A DNA stretch of 64,000 nucleotides from positions 186,001 through 250,000 of the forward strand of contig NZ_QUOK01000004.1 in assembly GCF_003390325.1 (NCBI RefSeq). Direction: 5' to 3'. A program made the position numbers and the translations under genes. The notes below the pieces were generated by a model that had not been told where the DNA came from, searched no databases, and saw only the letters and a list, made by a program, of their open reading frames with translations. Positions 63,929 to 64,000 of this stretch are shown here, in pieces (the first letter of the stretch is position 1; each line of letters begins with the position of its first letter). This DNA is from Rhodohalobacter sp. SW132. GTDB lineage: Bacteria; Bacteroidota; Rhodothermia; Balneolales; Balneolaceae.

Positions 63929-64000
63929 GTTGATTTCTATCAGGGTTATAAAGGTTATCCAGTTCCGCTTTTCCTTCAGGTGTTTTCTCCCATGCGTAAT
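63909..64000 (-). CDS. 3' end of a gene running off the window
   Basis: Read on the minus strand from the window edge, 29 codons stay open and end at TAG (63909-63911), giving a charged tail (YAWEKTPEGKAELDNLYNPD and then RNQHENTRK). The overlap of 20 bases with the start of the 66-residue gene suggests translational coupling. The protein cannot be identified from so little. Confidence 0.45.
   Translation of the reverse strand, partial: YAWEKTPEGKAELDNLYNPDRNQHENTRK

Overview
The window is a 64-kb stretch of a bacterial chromosome with dense, mostly single-copy housekeeping genes. The set of families (DUF4296, DUF4249 and DUF6588 envelope proteins, a TonB receptor with a carboxypeptidase-like N-terminal domain, RhlE-type helicase, cytochrome b558-type succinate dehydrogenase, phytoene-desaturase-like oxidoreductase, regulator-propeller histidine kinases, a tmRNA tag ending YSYRLAA) points to the Bacteroidota/Balneolota/Rhodothermota group, most likely Balneolota. 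This assignment is inferred from gene content, not from a database search.

Layout. 0-10 kb: the end of a large winged-helix membrane protein, RsgA, envelope proteins, an RhlE helicase, CoaX, an SDR/DUF4296 pair and RecQ. 10-13.5 kb: the sdhC-sdhA-sdhB operon with its own terminator. 13.6-20.5 kb: IMPACT-family protein, PduO, a PH/SHOCT protein, then a minus-strand run of type 2 IPP isomerase, polyprenyl synthase, BamD, NadD and an LD-carboxypeptidase. 20.8-26.8 kb: sugar porter, an orphan recombinase core-binding domain, the LemA/M48 pair, a VapC remnant, a degenerate CRISPR-like mini-array and a DUF6483 protein. 26.8-30 kb: a TetR-controlled DUF2867/flavin monooxygenase pair, then tmRNA followed by two decayed tandem copies of its 3' end and terminator. 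30.4-45 kb: TonB receptor/DUF4249, rpiB-glyA-tatC, FKBP lipoprotein, alr with a CrtI-like oxidoreductase, SppA, an MBL hydrolase and an acyltransferase.

45.4-58.5 kb is a signalling block with five sensor kinases: a REC-HK-REC hybrid, two paralogous periplasmic-propeller kinases joined by a 34-codon coupled ORF, a PAS kinase translationally coupled to an RsbQ/KAI2-like alpha/beta hydrolase, and a GAF-PAS-PAS HisKA_2 kinase. After tRNA-Leu(UAA) at 59.3 kb the character changes: AT-rich, sparsely coding DNA with small unrecognised genes, a predicted thioester-domain/HAF-repeat lipoprotein and a 53-bp direct repeat flanking it, which looks like an accessory island.

The intergenic DNA carries at least three dispersed repeat families (called A, B and C here), each present three times. 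One family-A copy is interrupted by a 326-bp element with terminal inverted repeats and a 9-bp target duplication; an uninterrupted family-A copy at 9.8 kb serves as the empty-site comparison. The findings I rate highest are this MITE-like insertion, the 147-bp tandem array of tmRNA 3' ends, the RsbQ-histidine kinase pair, the thioester/HAF lipoprotein, and a shared unusual promoter motif upstream of two distant small genes.
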